Positions 46,600-60,600 of a DNA stretch of 64,000 bases are shown one piece after another. The stretch spans positions 3,386,001 to 3,450,000 of the forward strand of contig NW_025062478.1 of NCBI RefSeq assembly GCF_000002995.4, read 5' to 3'. The DNA is from Brugia malayi (Eukaryota > Nematoda > Chromadorea > Rhabditida > Onchocercidae). How positions within the stretch are numbered: position 1 is the stretch's first letter; each line of letters starts with the position of its first letter. The position numbers were made by a program, and so were the translations under genes. Below the pieces are notes generated by a model, which was not told the origin of the DNA, did no database searches, and saw only the letters and a list, made by a program, of their open reading frames with translations.

Positions 46600-49500
46600 A
46601 TGTGTGGTATGTATTATTTGGGTATTGTTTTGGAAATATCTGATGGTCGAATTAAAGTATTAAGAAAAACTAAAATTTATCAATTCAATTGTGAAATACC
46701 AACAAATGTTGTACCGGGTAGTTGGATCAATTTCTCGGTAAGTAATTTAAAGCATTAAGTGAAATTACTCTGCATTAATTAAAGTTTATTTTTAATTCGA
46801 AATTGATCCAATTTACATCCAAAATTACTATGTTAAGTAAGGAAAAGAAGTGGAAAACTGTAGACCAAATTGTTTTCTTTCACACTTTCACATGTTTTTC
46901 AGTTTTTTTTTTTTTTTTAATTTGGTGATTTATTTTCCAAATTGCAGATAATATTTGTAATCAAAATTCAATTTGAATTAAAGAATTGCAAAAATTATGC
47001 GGTGATTATAAAAAAATTTTGATTGATGTTATAAATAGATTTTGAAATTACAGCAAAAAAAATGTTTTCCTTTTCGTTTTTTTTTCTGATTACTGAGTGA
47101 TTTTGTTTTCAGTCCAACAGAAATTGTAAGTATTTTAGTATTTTAGTCTTTAAATTTTTTCATTTATTGGAATTAAAAAAAGATTATGGCAAATAATCAA
47201 AATTATTTATTATATACCGTTGGAAAAATGCTCAACTTGTATGTCTTTTAATGATTCCTTTTCATATAATTTTCATTGATTTTCATTTGCGATTAATGAT
47301 AATAATGATTTTATCGATTTGGCTAGAAGAAAACACTCAGAGAAAAATGCTAAACTATGTCTCATTTCATATTTTAAATTATATACATATGATATTGGTG
47401 CAAACTTATCTCTGTAAATATATATTTCAACTCTTACATGTAGCGCAATTGAATTTCATAAAGTTAAATATTACAAAAAAGGCGGTTCAAATTTATGTAA
47501 GAAATAGACATTTAATTTACATGCGAAGAGAAAAGACGAAAGATAATGATTGGACGAAAAATGAATAATTATATGTGTCTCAATTTAAAAGAAAAAAAAG
47601 TATTGAATATATTTTCTTTCTCTTGTTTGTTTTATAGTTTAATGATGATTCGATGGCACCATTCATTGAAGCTTGTTCACCAGTTCTTCCAACCAAAATT
47701 GTAAAGTTATATGACAGTGATGGTTCAATAAGCAGTCGAATTTCAGTATGCTTCAAAATTTGTTATTAATAATTATTTGATATGTTTGAAAATTTTAATA
47801 TAATTCTTTCCATTCTTCCGATTTTTCCCTAAAAAAAAGGAAAAAAAATTCAAAATTATCTTTGTTATCAGTTTTATTTTCAGATTCAAACAATCGCAGC
47901 TACACCTCATCGAGAGAATTTAGATGATACTCTGGAACAATATGTTTGGTCACCTCATTTTGAGGTGTTATCCATTATTATTATAATTTATAATTCATTA
48001 GTTTATTTGTAAAAATTTATATCACTTATCTTTTTAAAATAGTTTCATTCAGTTTTGGTTTATAAATCTTCTGAATTGTTATTGTACAGTTTTTACACTT
48101 CGAATGTTACATTTCTCATAATCTTGTGAACGGAAAGCAATTAAATGAAATGTTTATTTTCTTAATTAAGTAAGTTGACTAATTAAATAATGCATATATA
48201 TTCTTTGGATAATCTTGATATTACTTGAATATGGTTGTATCTTTTGCAGTGGATCCTAGATGATAATGGAATATTTAATCATGAAAATGTTATGCCAGAT
48301 ATTATTTATGTGACCTGGATTGAACTATTAACCGAACCGTACATGTCGAGTAATGTTTTAATGAAAGTAACTGAAATTATTAGACCAGCTTATAATCAAC
48401 TTCCAATTTATGATGCGGTTAGATTTTTGCTTGTAATTAATTAATATATATATATATATATATATATATTTAAAAAATTACTACTTACACACTTAATACT
48501 TCTACACCCCCATCTGATATGATTCATCAGTTAAAATAGATAGATTGATAGGTAGATTTCTTATACATCATAAAGTTATTTATGATAAAAATTGTAATCA
48601 CTGACTCATAACATTGAAGCATAAAGTGGAGATTCTTTTAGCTTTATCAGTTTTTCAAGACTATTTGTAGAAAAACTATTCTCACTAGCATGCGGAATAT
48701 TTTGGTGGATTTAAAAATGATTTATTGATGTAACCATGGATTTTTTTTTCTTAAAACAATTTTCGTATTTTTACATATTATTCCTAATTAAATCATTTTC
48801 AATTTGCATATTATTCATAATTAAGTCATCAGATGGTTCACCTTATAATATTTTTTGGTAAAAAATCATTTTTTTTAGCCATGGATTGGATCAGAAATGC
48901 CAGCTGATGCGAAATTACTATCAGTTCACTGTTTGGTATACGTTTTTTCATCCTTTATTTTTGCTAAAGTTAATTTTAAGTGCCTTAATTTATCATCAAA
49001 TTACTTCGTAACGTAATGTCAAAACTAGTCATTCCTTTTTTTTCCCTTTTTTTTAGAAAAATTTGTCTAAGAATAAAACCAATCCAGCGGCTATATATTC
49101 AGGATTAGTAATTCGACGTGATATAGACTGCCAAGGAAGTGAGTTATTTCTTTAAAATATTAATGGCCTCTTTTTTTTGTGTTTATTGTTTTTTTTTTTT
49201 TTTTTATTAATTTCGCTAAATAATGGAATTATTTGTCAGTGTCTAAAATATTCGATGTTACAAATATCACTGAAGATATAAAATATTATACATACTTCTG
49301 GAACTTTAGTTATCTTCGTTTAATTTTTTTTTTTTTTTCAAATATTGATAAAATATTAATGAAACATGCAACTAACTCATCATCAAAAAAAGAAAAAACA
49401 ATAAAATTAATAAATCTTTTGCTATTCTAATAATTTTTGAGATTTCAATAGTCAGATATAATTTCATTATTAATATTAGCATTCATACTTATTACTATTT

Positions 49501-50751
49501 CGCTGTTAAAGAGGTCACTTCGGTATTTTATTTTCTTCTCAAAACTTTTGCAGTTATTTTAATCTCTAAAAAATAAATTTATTGAAAGCAAATATCTTAA
49601 AATTTATTATCTTTCTTTCAATTTTTACATCTTTTACTCATTTATTTATCTAAAATCATTTATTGATCTTATAGCAGAGCAAGTTGTCTTATGGTCGATA
49701 GCAACTGGAACTGTTTACTTCTGTCATCAGCAATGCCAGAATATCTCGATAGGTGCTTGGATTGATTTTGTCGTACAGAATGGGTTAGTTTCTATTTCGT
49801 TTGTCGTTTTTGTCCGATTTAGCTATCCAAAAATTCCCTATTCCTGAATATTTCCATCTTATCCGTTTTTTTAACGTTTTATTTCGAAACGGAAAAGCAA
49901 ATTTTCTTTTAAAAGGATGAATAAATGACGACAATTTAGAAGCAGACCCAAAAGTTTTCAAAATTTTTATTTAGTATTAAATGCAAAATTGCTTTTTGAA
50001 GTTTAACTTTTAATTTTATAGGCGAGATGGTATTTTAGAAGCTCATAAATTAAAATATTCAAAGACACAAATGATGCTAACTAGAGTGGTAGATGGTAAA
50101 GCTCAGGTAATTATAATTTTTGTTTTATAAAAATGCTGTCATAAGGTTAATTTTTTATTTCCATTTTAACTTGCGCCAGATCAATTTATTTTCATTAATA
50201 TGCAATCATTTATTCGTAGGAATTGTAGATATGTCAAAAAGTAAAGATACCAGAAAATTTACCCAAAAAAGATTGGATTTGGATAAGTGATTTTGCTGGA
50301 AAAGTTTGGGTTGATTTGGAGCATTTTAAAAAGTCAGTGATGAATCGATGGAATGAATTAGCTGGAAATATCACATATGTTTGGCTTTCGTACGATCAGT
50401 TCGGCTCTACAGTATGCTGGAGATTTCATTCTATCGCTGAACCAAACCAATTTGTTAGTTTACATTATGCATATTTTGTATAAGTAGTTTATATTATGTA
50501 CTTTATGAAAGAGATTTTATGCAGTTACACGCATTCCACGTTTATATGTTTATTTATTTGATTTAAATTTACATGAAATTCTTATCTCTCATTCATATGA
50601 ACATCAAAAGTCTTATCTTTCAATACTAAACTTCGTTTCAAGCATTCAGAAATATCAATAAGATTTCGAATTAACGGAAAATGCTTTTCAGATAGAAACA
50701 AAAGAAGATGCTCTAAATAATGAACGTTTTGCTGATTTGACTATATTGTAA
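46600..50751 (+). CDS. Unrecognised 370-residue protein of alternating repeated modules
   Basis: Ten exons: 46600-46737, 47638-47745, 47884-47964, 48250-48417, 48879-48935, 49057-49138, 49675-49783, 50022-50106, 50229-50453 and 50692-50751; all phases match and the product has 370 residues. An in-frame TAA precedes the ATG by three codons. Two module types alternate. Type I (exon 1; exons 6-7) has GIVLEISDGRIKV...PGSWINFSF and SGLVIRRDID...IGAWIDFVV. Type II (exon 4; exon 9) has WILDDNGIF...IIYVTWIEL and WIWISDFAG...ITYVWLSYD. The pattern suggests beta-rich folds. No signal peptide, membrane span or catalytic motif is visible. Donors include GTAAGT, GTTAGT and GTATGC, acceptors TTTTCAG, TTTTAG and TTGCAG. 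It might be a nematode-specific family; function unknown. Confidence 0.85.
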
Positions 50752-52545
50752 CAAGGAAGTTCTTCTCTGGTAAATTGTTCACTACAAATTTTTTTAGTTT
50801 GTAAAAGTTTTAAATTGTTTAAATCGTTTTAAATCGTTTAAATAACAATTATTTAGATCCCTCCTCTTTCAGTTTTTTTTTTTTTTCTTTTCCCCAGTTT
50901 TATTTAACAATTGTTATTTTCTAAGTTTTAACTTCACATCTTTTTACATTATTATCATTATTCATTTTTTTTTTCAGTTACTGAAATATCATCTCATATT
51001 GGTATTAAAGAATTTCAAGCAAACTAATAATCAGTGCCGCACAACTCAACATGATCTTTTGTTGTAAGGAAATATGATAGTGCTTTATCGAACTCTGCTG
51101 GAGCTAATCAGTTTTGTATTTTATGAGATAACTGAGCTATTTTTTTACTACACATGTTCTAAAGTTCATTTTAAAGTTCTCTCGCTAAGTAATAGATTAT
51201 GAGTTGGAAAGTAATAGATTACTATGAATCGGAAGCCTAATGAAAGCCTGGTGATGAGTGTAATGGATATTTGAGTATTTTTCTTATAAAAATATTTAAT
51301 ATCTGAGATAAATAACAGTTTTATTCATTCGGTGAGATATGATAAACGAGTATATCATTGATCCATTTAATAGAAATTCTTTTATTTTTGAAATATTAAT
51401 TTCTAGTTAATATGATCTGATCATCAGGAAGAAATCAAATGGTTTGTTTCTTTTTAAATGTCGCCTGAATTGAATTCACTTTTCTTTTGTTTTATGGTTT
51501 TTATAAATCTTCATCCCGTATTTTATTTATTTTTTTGTCCACAATTTATATTACGAAAAAAGAAGTCGGTGACATTGCAATTGAAATACTTTTCTTTTGA
51601 TTTTGATTCACAAATATTTTGTATACCTGATCGATTAATTTTATGTATTAAATATTAATAAAACAAACGAAAAACATTACAAAACAAGTATTCAATTATC
51701 GACTAAGAAGAATGATTTGGAGTGATTGTTTGTTCATCTTCGTTTATAGAGTTACATGACGCCAGAAAAAAACATAGCAATTTGTTATTGATATTAGCTT
51801 AATTTTTATATTTTTCATAGATTAGACAGAATTAGGTTTTCAAACTACCTCCTAATAATAATTGGACTGCCATATAATAAATATATGGCAGTTCGGTTAA
51901 GCAATCACTATGGAATATATTGGATTGAATAGTCCGATGTATATTTTGTCTTTTGTCGAATTTTTTTTTCAAAATTACCAATGATAAAAGAGTAAAAAGA
52001 AAATACGTTACATATAGATCACATATAGCATTTGCTTTGCGTCGTTAAATTAAAAAATCTATTATAAAATTTAAAGCTGGTGGAGGGAGAAAATGCAATG
52101 GGATATAATGCTGTAAAATACAAAGATGTACCCGGAACGCGTTTTTAATTACGGTGTATTGGGAATTTTGGGTATTAATGGTGTTACCTGGGCTGGTCGT
52201 GGAGCTTGTTCGGTATCCTTTAGTTGCAGGGGGTTGTGTGGATGTGGTACATGTGGTAGCCATGCGTACGTTACATGTGTGGTTCACGCACGTGAATGTG
52301 CATAAGGCGTATGTCTGCATATATGTATATTTTACCATTTGTTTTACTTAAATTTTTCTGAAATTCAGTTGGCAGTTTTTTGAGAAATGTCGTTTTCAAA
52401 TCATTTCGTACATCTTTCAGAAATGTGACTTCTTGAACACATATGACAGCAGTTTCGTTTCTATGCATGGAAACTCTGTGATACGATTAATATCTAATCA
52501 ATGCAATTTTCAGGGTATTGTTCAGTAGGCGTTAAATCTTATACA
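50752..52545. other. Intergenic region and RPL10A promoter
   Basis: After the modular gene the sequence is AT-rich, with a hairpin at 51866-51892 and weak ORFs (51458 on plus). From about 52130 to 52330 it becomes GT-rich and much less AT-rich, containing GCACGTGA and repeated TGTGGT, as expected for an active promoter. TTTTCAG at 52507-52513, 33 bases before the RPL10A ATG, is a good candidate trans-splice acceptor. The minus ORF at 52045-52338 is taken as a shadow of the promoter. Confidence 0.45.
51866..51892. repeat. Perfect 11-bp hairpin, 5-base loop
   Basis: ACTGCCATATA, loop ATAAA, then its exact reverse complement TATATGGCAGT. It lies in the spacer between the modular gene and RPL10A, where no gene is called. 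Confidence 0.9.
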
Positions 52546-54213
52546 ATGAGTAAAATTCCACGTGATACGCTTTTCGAATGTGTCAATGAGGTGTTGAAAG
52601 CATCGAAGGAAAAGAAGCGGAAATTTCGTGAAACAGTCGAATTACAAGTAGCACTGAAGAATTATGATCCACAGAAAGATAAACGTTTCAGTGGATCCGT
52701 AAGGTATTACCAACAACTATATCAGCACCAATTAATCCTTTCTACAAAATGCCTACTCTTTCCATTCATGCCGAATTGTTGATTGGGATGAGCAGGAAGT
52801 CGTTTAGCATAAACGGCGAAGACTTTAACCCAGAGTCTTGAAATAATGGGAAGGATTTCATACACTATTCTTTTTTGTTGTCTGAAATCCGAACTAATTA
52901 TGTTAACGAGTGACGAATAACCGTAAGCACTACGTTTCATTTTCTGATACAATATAACGGTAAAGGGGTCATGAATAAGCATGAAGGAGTGGTCAAAATT
53001 AGGTTACAATGAAAAAGTTCATTTAATTTATTGTTCAGATGATTGCAGGGGGAAGGAATACCACAGAATGAAAAAGAGATTGAATAGGGTTCGATGAAGC
53101 AGACAGAAGATAGGATAGAATAGTTTTGGGCAAATTTCATGGGATGTTAGGAAACTTTTCCATTTGAACTCGATGGTTCACTCAACTTAGTAGTCATTCA
53201 GGCTATCCACATTTCTTCCATCACATCATCGTTTGCTTGCCCATTTCCTAATGGACGGATCTCTTCGTAGTGCTATTAACTGAATTAGATGTAGGCTACG
53301 TATAGATGTAAAATGATTTTAAGTGAATGAGTTATTCCTTCTATATTTCGTTTTGTTTCGAGGTTTCAATTAGTTGGTTTTTATAGTAATCTTTCAATTT
53401 AACTTCCATATTGAAATATTTACTGTTCTTAGGTTATCTATCGACAATTCCGATTGCAAATAACATTATATTTAGGCTGAAAAATATACCAAGACCAAAT
53501 ATGAAAGTGTGTGTATTGGGCGATCAACAACATTGCGATGAAGCTAACGCAAACAGTATACCGTGCATGAATGCGGATGAATTAAAAAAACTGAACAAAA
53601 ATAAGAAGCTGATCAAGAAGCTAGCAAAGGTTTCCTTTATTTGTTTTTCATCACTCTAATTCGTTTTGACCTTTATGTGATATGTGTTATTGATGAGTGT
53701 TCATTTTGAAAGGAAGATATCACCAGTGTAATAGTGGAAAAACATTTTTTACATTTTTCAGGGGTATGATGCATTCTTGGCTTCGGAAGCTTTGATTAAG
53801 CAAATTCCACGTATACTTGGACCAGGTCTAAATAAGGCTGGTAAATTTCCAAGTGTTGTTGCTCATTCTGAACCACTGATAACTAAAATTGAAGAGATCC
53901 GTTCAACGATCAAATTTCAAATGAAAAAGGTGAGTGCTTTCGTTAATCGAAATGACCATTTAATGTATCAGAACTTCCATATCTGAGAATTGCAAGCATT
54001 GGTCACTGTTGGTCTTAACATGAAACAGCATTTTAATTGCAGGTATTATGCCTATCGGTAGCAATTGGACATGTTGGAATGACACCGGAAGAGCTGGTTT
54101 CTAATATCGCTCTTTCTATCAATTTTCTTGTGTCGTTGTTGAAGAAGAATTGGCAGAATGTGCGGTCACTACATATAAAGAGCACAATGGGGCCACCCCA
54201 GCGATTATATTGA
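52546..54213 (+). CDS. RPL10A: 60S ribosomal protein L10a (uL1)
   Basis: Component of the L1 stalk of the large ribosomal subunit, acting in E-site tRNA release. Four exons: 52546-52703, 53476-53629, 53762-53929 and 54043-54213, phases 2, 0, 0, give 216 residues against 217 in human. The start [17 protein letters not shown], the core [58 protein letters not shown] and the end [11 protein letters not shown] match the eukaryotic family throughout. A TTTTCAG 33 bases before the ATG is a likely trans-splice acceptor, and an unusually GC/GT-rich segment upstream is the probable promoter. Intron 1 (772 bases) is less AT-rich than intergenic DNA; ribosomal-protein introns often host snoRNAs but no clean C/D or H/ACA box set was seen. 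The gene appears intact and functional. Confidence 0.98.
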
Positions 54214-57200
54214 TTTTTATTGTGTTGTCAACTGTTGTTAGTGTTGTTGCATTATCTGAAGTGATAAATGATTTGCTTGAATGCGTGAAATATTTGAACT
54301 ATACTATTGGTTAGTGGGAATTGGTGTTTTTCAAAGATAATTTGAAATATATTTGGTTAAGTTCTACCATAAAATGTTTAATTCCGGAAATTCTTTTCTG
54401 TTGGACGACAAACAATATTGAAACTTTGTCAATAGTGATTTATTTGGTTTCAGATGGTGATATCTTCGGAATAAGTTTCAGAATTTTCTGAGTGACCACT
54501 TAATAGAAGTGTATGTCTAACTTCTTTTACTAAGGTTTTAGGTTGGATGTGATGTTTGACATGAAATTTGAAGTCTTAGAGTCTTTGACATGGTAACATT
54601 TCACTATAGTTGTTATTGGGTTGTGTTCTATATGTGGTAGAGGTAAGGAAGGAATAGTAACATTTCCGGCAAATCTTTTCTGGTACACTAAATGTGTGTG
54701 TATTTTAAAAAGCGAATCTTCTGGATTCACGGATTGTGTCCGTTTCAAAAAAGGTCTTCAAGATGCATTCAACCGAATGTGAATATATCTTAACAAATCT
54801 CGGGTGTCTGGGCTTATGTTTTCTTCTGTTTTTGCTTGTTGATTATTTCAAGAAACATGTTTAATTTTTTTTTTTTTTTTAATGAGTGTTGAATCTTTTA
54901 AACAAATCTAAATTCTCGTGCTCAATTCATTTTTTATATTTTAATATTTTCTCAGACCATTATGTAATTTGATGTAATTTAAAATAACAGTTGAAGCCGA
55001 CGAGGAAATGCATTTTTTTAAAAGGGAGTTTGCAGCAAGTGCCATTCTGTTAAGTCATCAAATTTGAAAGTAAAAAAAAAAAAGCAGAAAGAACTTATAT
55101 GAGGAAAGAGGGAGAAGAGAGGAACGAAGAAGAGAGAAATTTTTAATCTGTAAAATTAAATTCAAAGGAAAAGAGAAACACTAATTAGTTGTAATTCCAT
55201 AAATATAATTCACTGTAAAAATATTTTAATAAAGAATAAATGATGAGCATAATCATTCAAGGTGCTTAAGGAATTAAAATAAAGAAAAATATTATAAAAT
55301 GTTTAATTCCACTAATTCATATAAACATTCTGTTATTTTTATTATTCAAGGAAAAAAAGACGTTATGATTTTAATTTTAACTTCTCCAAAATATATCATT
55401 CAAATTAAAATTTCTCATTCATTTATGGTGCCATATTAATTTTGTCATTTATTTAATAAAGCCATTTCAAACAAATAAATATGAACTTTCTGCTTGTGCA
55501 ATAAAAAGAAATGAAATGTTTCATATTGGAAAAAAGTGCATTTAAAATTAAAAAAAAAAAAAAAATAAAACAAAACAAAAATAATAGACTCAAAGTTGAA
55601 TAAATTAATTGATGAAATATTTAAAAAGTAGATTCATAAAAATTTAACGAAATGAATAATTGAGAAGTAGTAGTAATAAATTACTACAATAGAGATGCAT
55701 CAAATAAAAATGATAAAAAAAGAAAGAGAAAAAAAAAAAGTTGAAAATTTATGACAGGAGAGATACTTTGGGCGGAGATTGAGTATTGAAAGAAGTAAGT
55801 AAGTAAAATAGAATGATTGAAATAATTCATTCCTACCGTCAACATTTTACTCTCGTGCTACTTGTTCCAAAAGCCACCTTAGCTGACGAATGATAATTAT
55901 TACTTCAATTTCGTTGTCAAGCTCTTTCGATGTAAATAAATACTTGTACCGGAAGTACTATGTTATTTACTTTACTTTCTGGTTTAAATTTAAGGTAAAT
56001 TCTAGGTTATATATCCTATAAGATAGTATGAATTAATCCTTAGTTACTTATCTCATAGCATAGTTTTAATTAAGTTTAAAATCTACATTATCTATATTAT
56101 ATATATTTTTCATTTATAATAATAATAAATTTGATGAGAAAAATAAAGTGGAAAATAAAAATTTCGTTTTGTTGTAGACACTTTTTTAAAATTATTACTA
56201 ACTAATAATTAATTTGTTTTTGTGCATAAATATCAAAAATTTTAGCATTAATTATTATAATTTAAAACGAAAGATTTTCCATTTTTTTCTTATTTAATGA
56301 CATAAAATCAAATTTTTTTGGAATTTTAAATTTTTTTGAAGAAAATTTTTTATTAACATTTATCCATTTTTTTTTAAAATTTTATTTTAATCTAACAAAA
56401 AAGTGCACGTCATCTTTCTTTCTTGATCTTTAATTATGGTAAGTAAAAAAAAAGAAAAAGTTCATATACGGATGTTAATTAGCTCTTTTATTGTCAAATC
56501 GAAATTTAATAAAATTTTATCTAAAGCAATTTGAAAAAAAAAAAAAACATTTTTTTTTTTTTACTTTTCTGAGAAAAAAATGAGACAATTTATTTGAATT
56601 TCAAATAATTAACAGAGAAAAGAAAAGCAAAAATTAATCATTCACTCATTTTTACAACAATTAATTCAATTCTGTAATAGCAAAAATTAATTTTTTCATA
56701 ACTTTCTTAATAATATTTACCACCGGTTGCAATGATTTGTTTGGAAAGGAAAAAAAAAAGAAAGGAGTGAGAAGAGAAGTAAATATTGAATTGAATATAA
56801 TTTGAAATGCAACGATTTCTTTTTTTCTTTTGAATGGCTAACAAATAAAGCATTTAAGCCGGCCACTATAGGACAAATAAATAAAGAGAAAAAAAAAAGT
56901 TGTTGGAAAAATTTTTATATTTCTTCAAAAAAAAAGAAAAAAAAAATGAAAAAGGAAGAAACGGAGATGAAAGAAAAAAAGGAAAATATATTTTAATTTT
57001 TACTTTTTGTTTTTCTTTCTTTTGTTTCATTTTTTTTTTTTTTACTTTAAATAGATTATATATTAATATATAAATTTATAGGATGATTTTCGATAATATT
57101 TTGTATTAAATGCATTTTACAACAAATTATTTATAATATTTAATTCTTTTTCATTCTTCCCATCTACCTTCTTTTACTTTCTCTTTTCCTTTAAAACATT

Positions 57201-57573
57201 TCCCATCCTATTTCATTTTCATTTTTCTTCCTTCTTTATTTTGTTAAATTCTGGAATGAAGATGAATAGAGGAATTTTTTTGATTAGATTTTTGTGTAAA
57301 TTTAGTATTTAACTGACAGATTCAATTTCAATTTAATCAAAAAAAAAAAGAAACGAAAAAATTAAAAAATTGAAAAAGATTAGATAAAAGCTTTTATAAG
57401 TCTTTCCTTCAATGGTTGTCATAGGAAATAATCTGTTGAAATTAGAACGATTATTTCAAAATTAATATATAATTTAGTACATTTAAAATTATTTTATTTT
57501 TTGAGGAATGTATTTTTAACATAGAAAAAGAAAAAATAAAATAATATTATACTATTACTATCATACTGTAACG

Positions 57574-57603
57574 GTACAGTAATCGCTGAACAGATTACGG
57601 TAC
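57574..57603. repeat. Imperfect hairpin in a CGGTA/ACAGTA-rich patch
   Basis: GTACAGTAATC, an 8-base loop GCTGAACA, and GATTACGGTAC pair over 10 of 11 positions. Further ATACTGTA and TACAGTA copies occur within 100 bases. The same motifs recur at 63.55-63.77 kb. Confidence 0.75.
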
Positions 57604-60600
57604 AAAAAGAATACAGTAGTTTACAAAAGAGAAACAATGCAATAGTTTTGGATCAGTTATACTGTATGTATTAAGAAAAAAAAACCTAAAATAATATGGT
57701 ACTATTATTAGTGTCATTTTATGATTACTTCGTGAAAAGATATAATTAATTGCCTTTAGCATTTTTTTTGATAACATAATATTTGATAAGGTATACACAT
57801 ATACAATTTTAAAATTTCAAATTTGATAATGAAAAATTGCAAATTCATTGTTTCTGTTGTTTTTTAATCTATAATATGCTTATTTTATAAAATAGAAAAC
57901 AAAAAAAAAGCCTTTATTATTTTTTTTTCTAATTATCCTTAATTGTTTCTTTTTCAAAATATATTTAAATTATATATCAAGTTTGTTTTCTTTTTTCTTT
58001 TCCATAATATTAAACTTGATTTTTTAAGATCAAATTTGGAAATGCAATGCAATAATACATACATTTGTATATACAACATATCATAGATTCATGATCTTAT
58101 CAAAATATCAACTAAATTATCTCCTTGCTAATTATTTAAATTTATGTTATTCACCAAAATTTGATCGACAAAATTTTTAACTATAAACTAAAAGAAATTT
58201 TTCTCTTTATTCATCACCTATTTTTGTTGTAAACAAATTTAAATAATTTTAAATTGAGCAAACTATTATCATTTGATATTATGGAAATTGTAACAAAATT
58301 TACATGCGATTGTTGACAGAAACATATATTCCGGTTGCAGTATTCCGGTTACAACTTGGACTAAATACATGAATTTCCGATAAGTGATATTAAGATAGAT
58401 AGAAGCTATTTGAATCAATTCAATTTCTGCATCATTTTTCCACTTCTTTTTGCATGCTATGTTTTTTTTTCTTCATAAAAAATTTATTAATAAATTGAAA
58501 GTATTTTATGTTTCATTCATTTGTGTCTTTTAAAATTTAGATATTTGATTGCAAAAAAATTAGCAAAATCACCGTTATTCTTTTCATCCATTATATGCTT
58601 ATTGTTATAAAATAATTCGATTGCTTTTTTCCCAAAAAATATTCTTTCTTTTCTTTTTAAATTGTTATTTTTTAAATTTTATTTATTTCAATTTCAGCAG
58701 CACATTTCGCTTACCTTTTAATTGTTGATAAAGTAAATCATAGTTATAAGCAAAATATATAATTTATTTTTTCCTTTTTGTTTTGGTGCAAAAGGAATAA
58801 TTTTTAAATTATAAATTTTTATTATGTAAGTATAAACTATTATTACTTTTTTCTTCAGAAGAGAAGTATATGTATTCTGTTAATTAGCAAAAAAAAAATT
58901 AAATTATACACTTATATGCTTTATCACTCATTTTCTATTCTTTACTCTTTTTTTTTTGCATTTCAATGTTATATTCATTTTTCTTTTTTTAATTAACAAA
59001 TTTTCTCTTTTTTTCTTATCCAAAATATTCCAATTTCATTTACAAAAAAAAATCATAAAATCATAAGTTTCATATACTTTTAAAAATTTAGGGAATTGCT
59101 ACTTAGAAGAAAAAAATTTATACATTCATATGATTTTATGAATTTTAGAAAGTTATTTTTTTTTTTTTGATTAAATCATTTTAAAATTGAGATTTTTACA
59201 TCCTTCTTTTTCTTAAAAAAAGGAAAAAAAATGTCTAGATCATTTTATTTGACATATTGTACAAACATTAAGGTAAACATAATTTATCTAAAATAATTTA
59301 TTTCAAGTTTTCATCTAAGATAATTTATTAAATGACAAATTAAATCCTAGTTTATACCACTACAATTAAAAAATCGCTGTATAATTGTGTTAGATAAAAA
59401 ATATAAAATAAGATGAAGAAAATGTAAGCATAATAATTATTAATATTTATTATATAATAAAAAATAAATGATTTTTAATACTTTTAGTAGTTTATATTAT
59501 TTCTTTTTTTCATTGTAATAGTTCATAATTTTTAACAGTTTGTATTTTAAAAAATAAAAATTCTTTCATTCTTTCTTTTCTCATTTACATAAATCTATCT
59601 GATATACTTCGAGTTTCTATTGTTTACATAATCAATTACAGATATTATCTCACCAAAAGAAAAAAAAAGTTGAAAAAAAATTAAAAATGGAAGATTAATT
59701 TTATGTTTAATCTTCCGTTTTTGAAAAGATGAAGAAGCACAGTTTTTTAATTAAATTTTATTTTTTCTTGTTTGGTAATTTAAAATAGACCGAGAAAAAA
59801 AAAGAGAGGAATGATTCGTTTTCTTTTTAATTAAATACCATTATTAAAATTTATCATTCATTATTTTATTGTTCAAAAAAAAAAGAAAGGAAAAAAAAAA
59901 AAAAAAAAAAAAATGTTATTTCTCTTACTTTATTACTTTTAAATGACTGCAAAAAGTCACAAAGAAAAGTATAAAAAATGAATTTATTCATTTCACTCAA
60001 TAATAAAATGGAATATCTCTCCTCTTTTTATATTATTAAATGATAAAAGTAATATGACATCGGTTAACGAATTAAATTATAAACTATTAGATCAAATGTA
60101 TTCCTCCTAAATCCCTCTCTCTCTCTCCCTCTCTGTCCCTCTCTCTCTCTTTATCGTTCAGTAATGTTTCTTAAGTATTTATATTTATATGTTAGAGCGT
60201 TTAAAAATAAATGAAATTGTTTTCACAAAAAAAAAAAATTACGCTTACGCAGCACAGACAATATGAAAAAAGGAAAATCGTAATTTCATTAATTAATTTT
60301 GAACTTTAATTAAATTATGCTTTTTTACATCTAAAAAATGAATAATTTATGGAATTTAACAGTATTAAAATGTATTTTCGAAGTTTTTAAAACAATGAAT
60401 GCTTTGTTTTTGTGTTTACTATTAGTATATGCATTGTTGTTTGTTTGTTTGTTTGTTTATTTTGTTTGGTTTTGTTTTTTTTTTTTTCTTTATTGGTAAA
60501 ATTAAACTAAATATTTATTTTTCTTTTTTGATTTCTAACATTTTTTTGTTACTTTTTAATAATGTTTTTAGTTTACTTTCACCTTTTTTATTACAAAATA

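Noticed and set aside
52045..52338. Minus-strand ORF with ATTCTTSTQPPATKGYRTSS
   Set aside because: No splice or start context, and it lies in the promoter of RPL10A; more likely antisense of a GT-rich control region.
53630..53761. TGATGA in RPL10A intron 2 as a C/D-box snoRNA
   Set aside because: A C-box-like word is present but no matching D box (CTGA) with a terminal stem was found.
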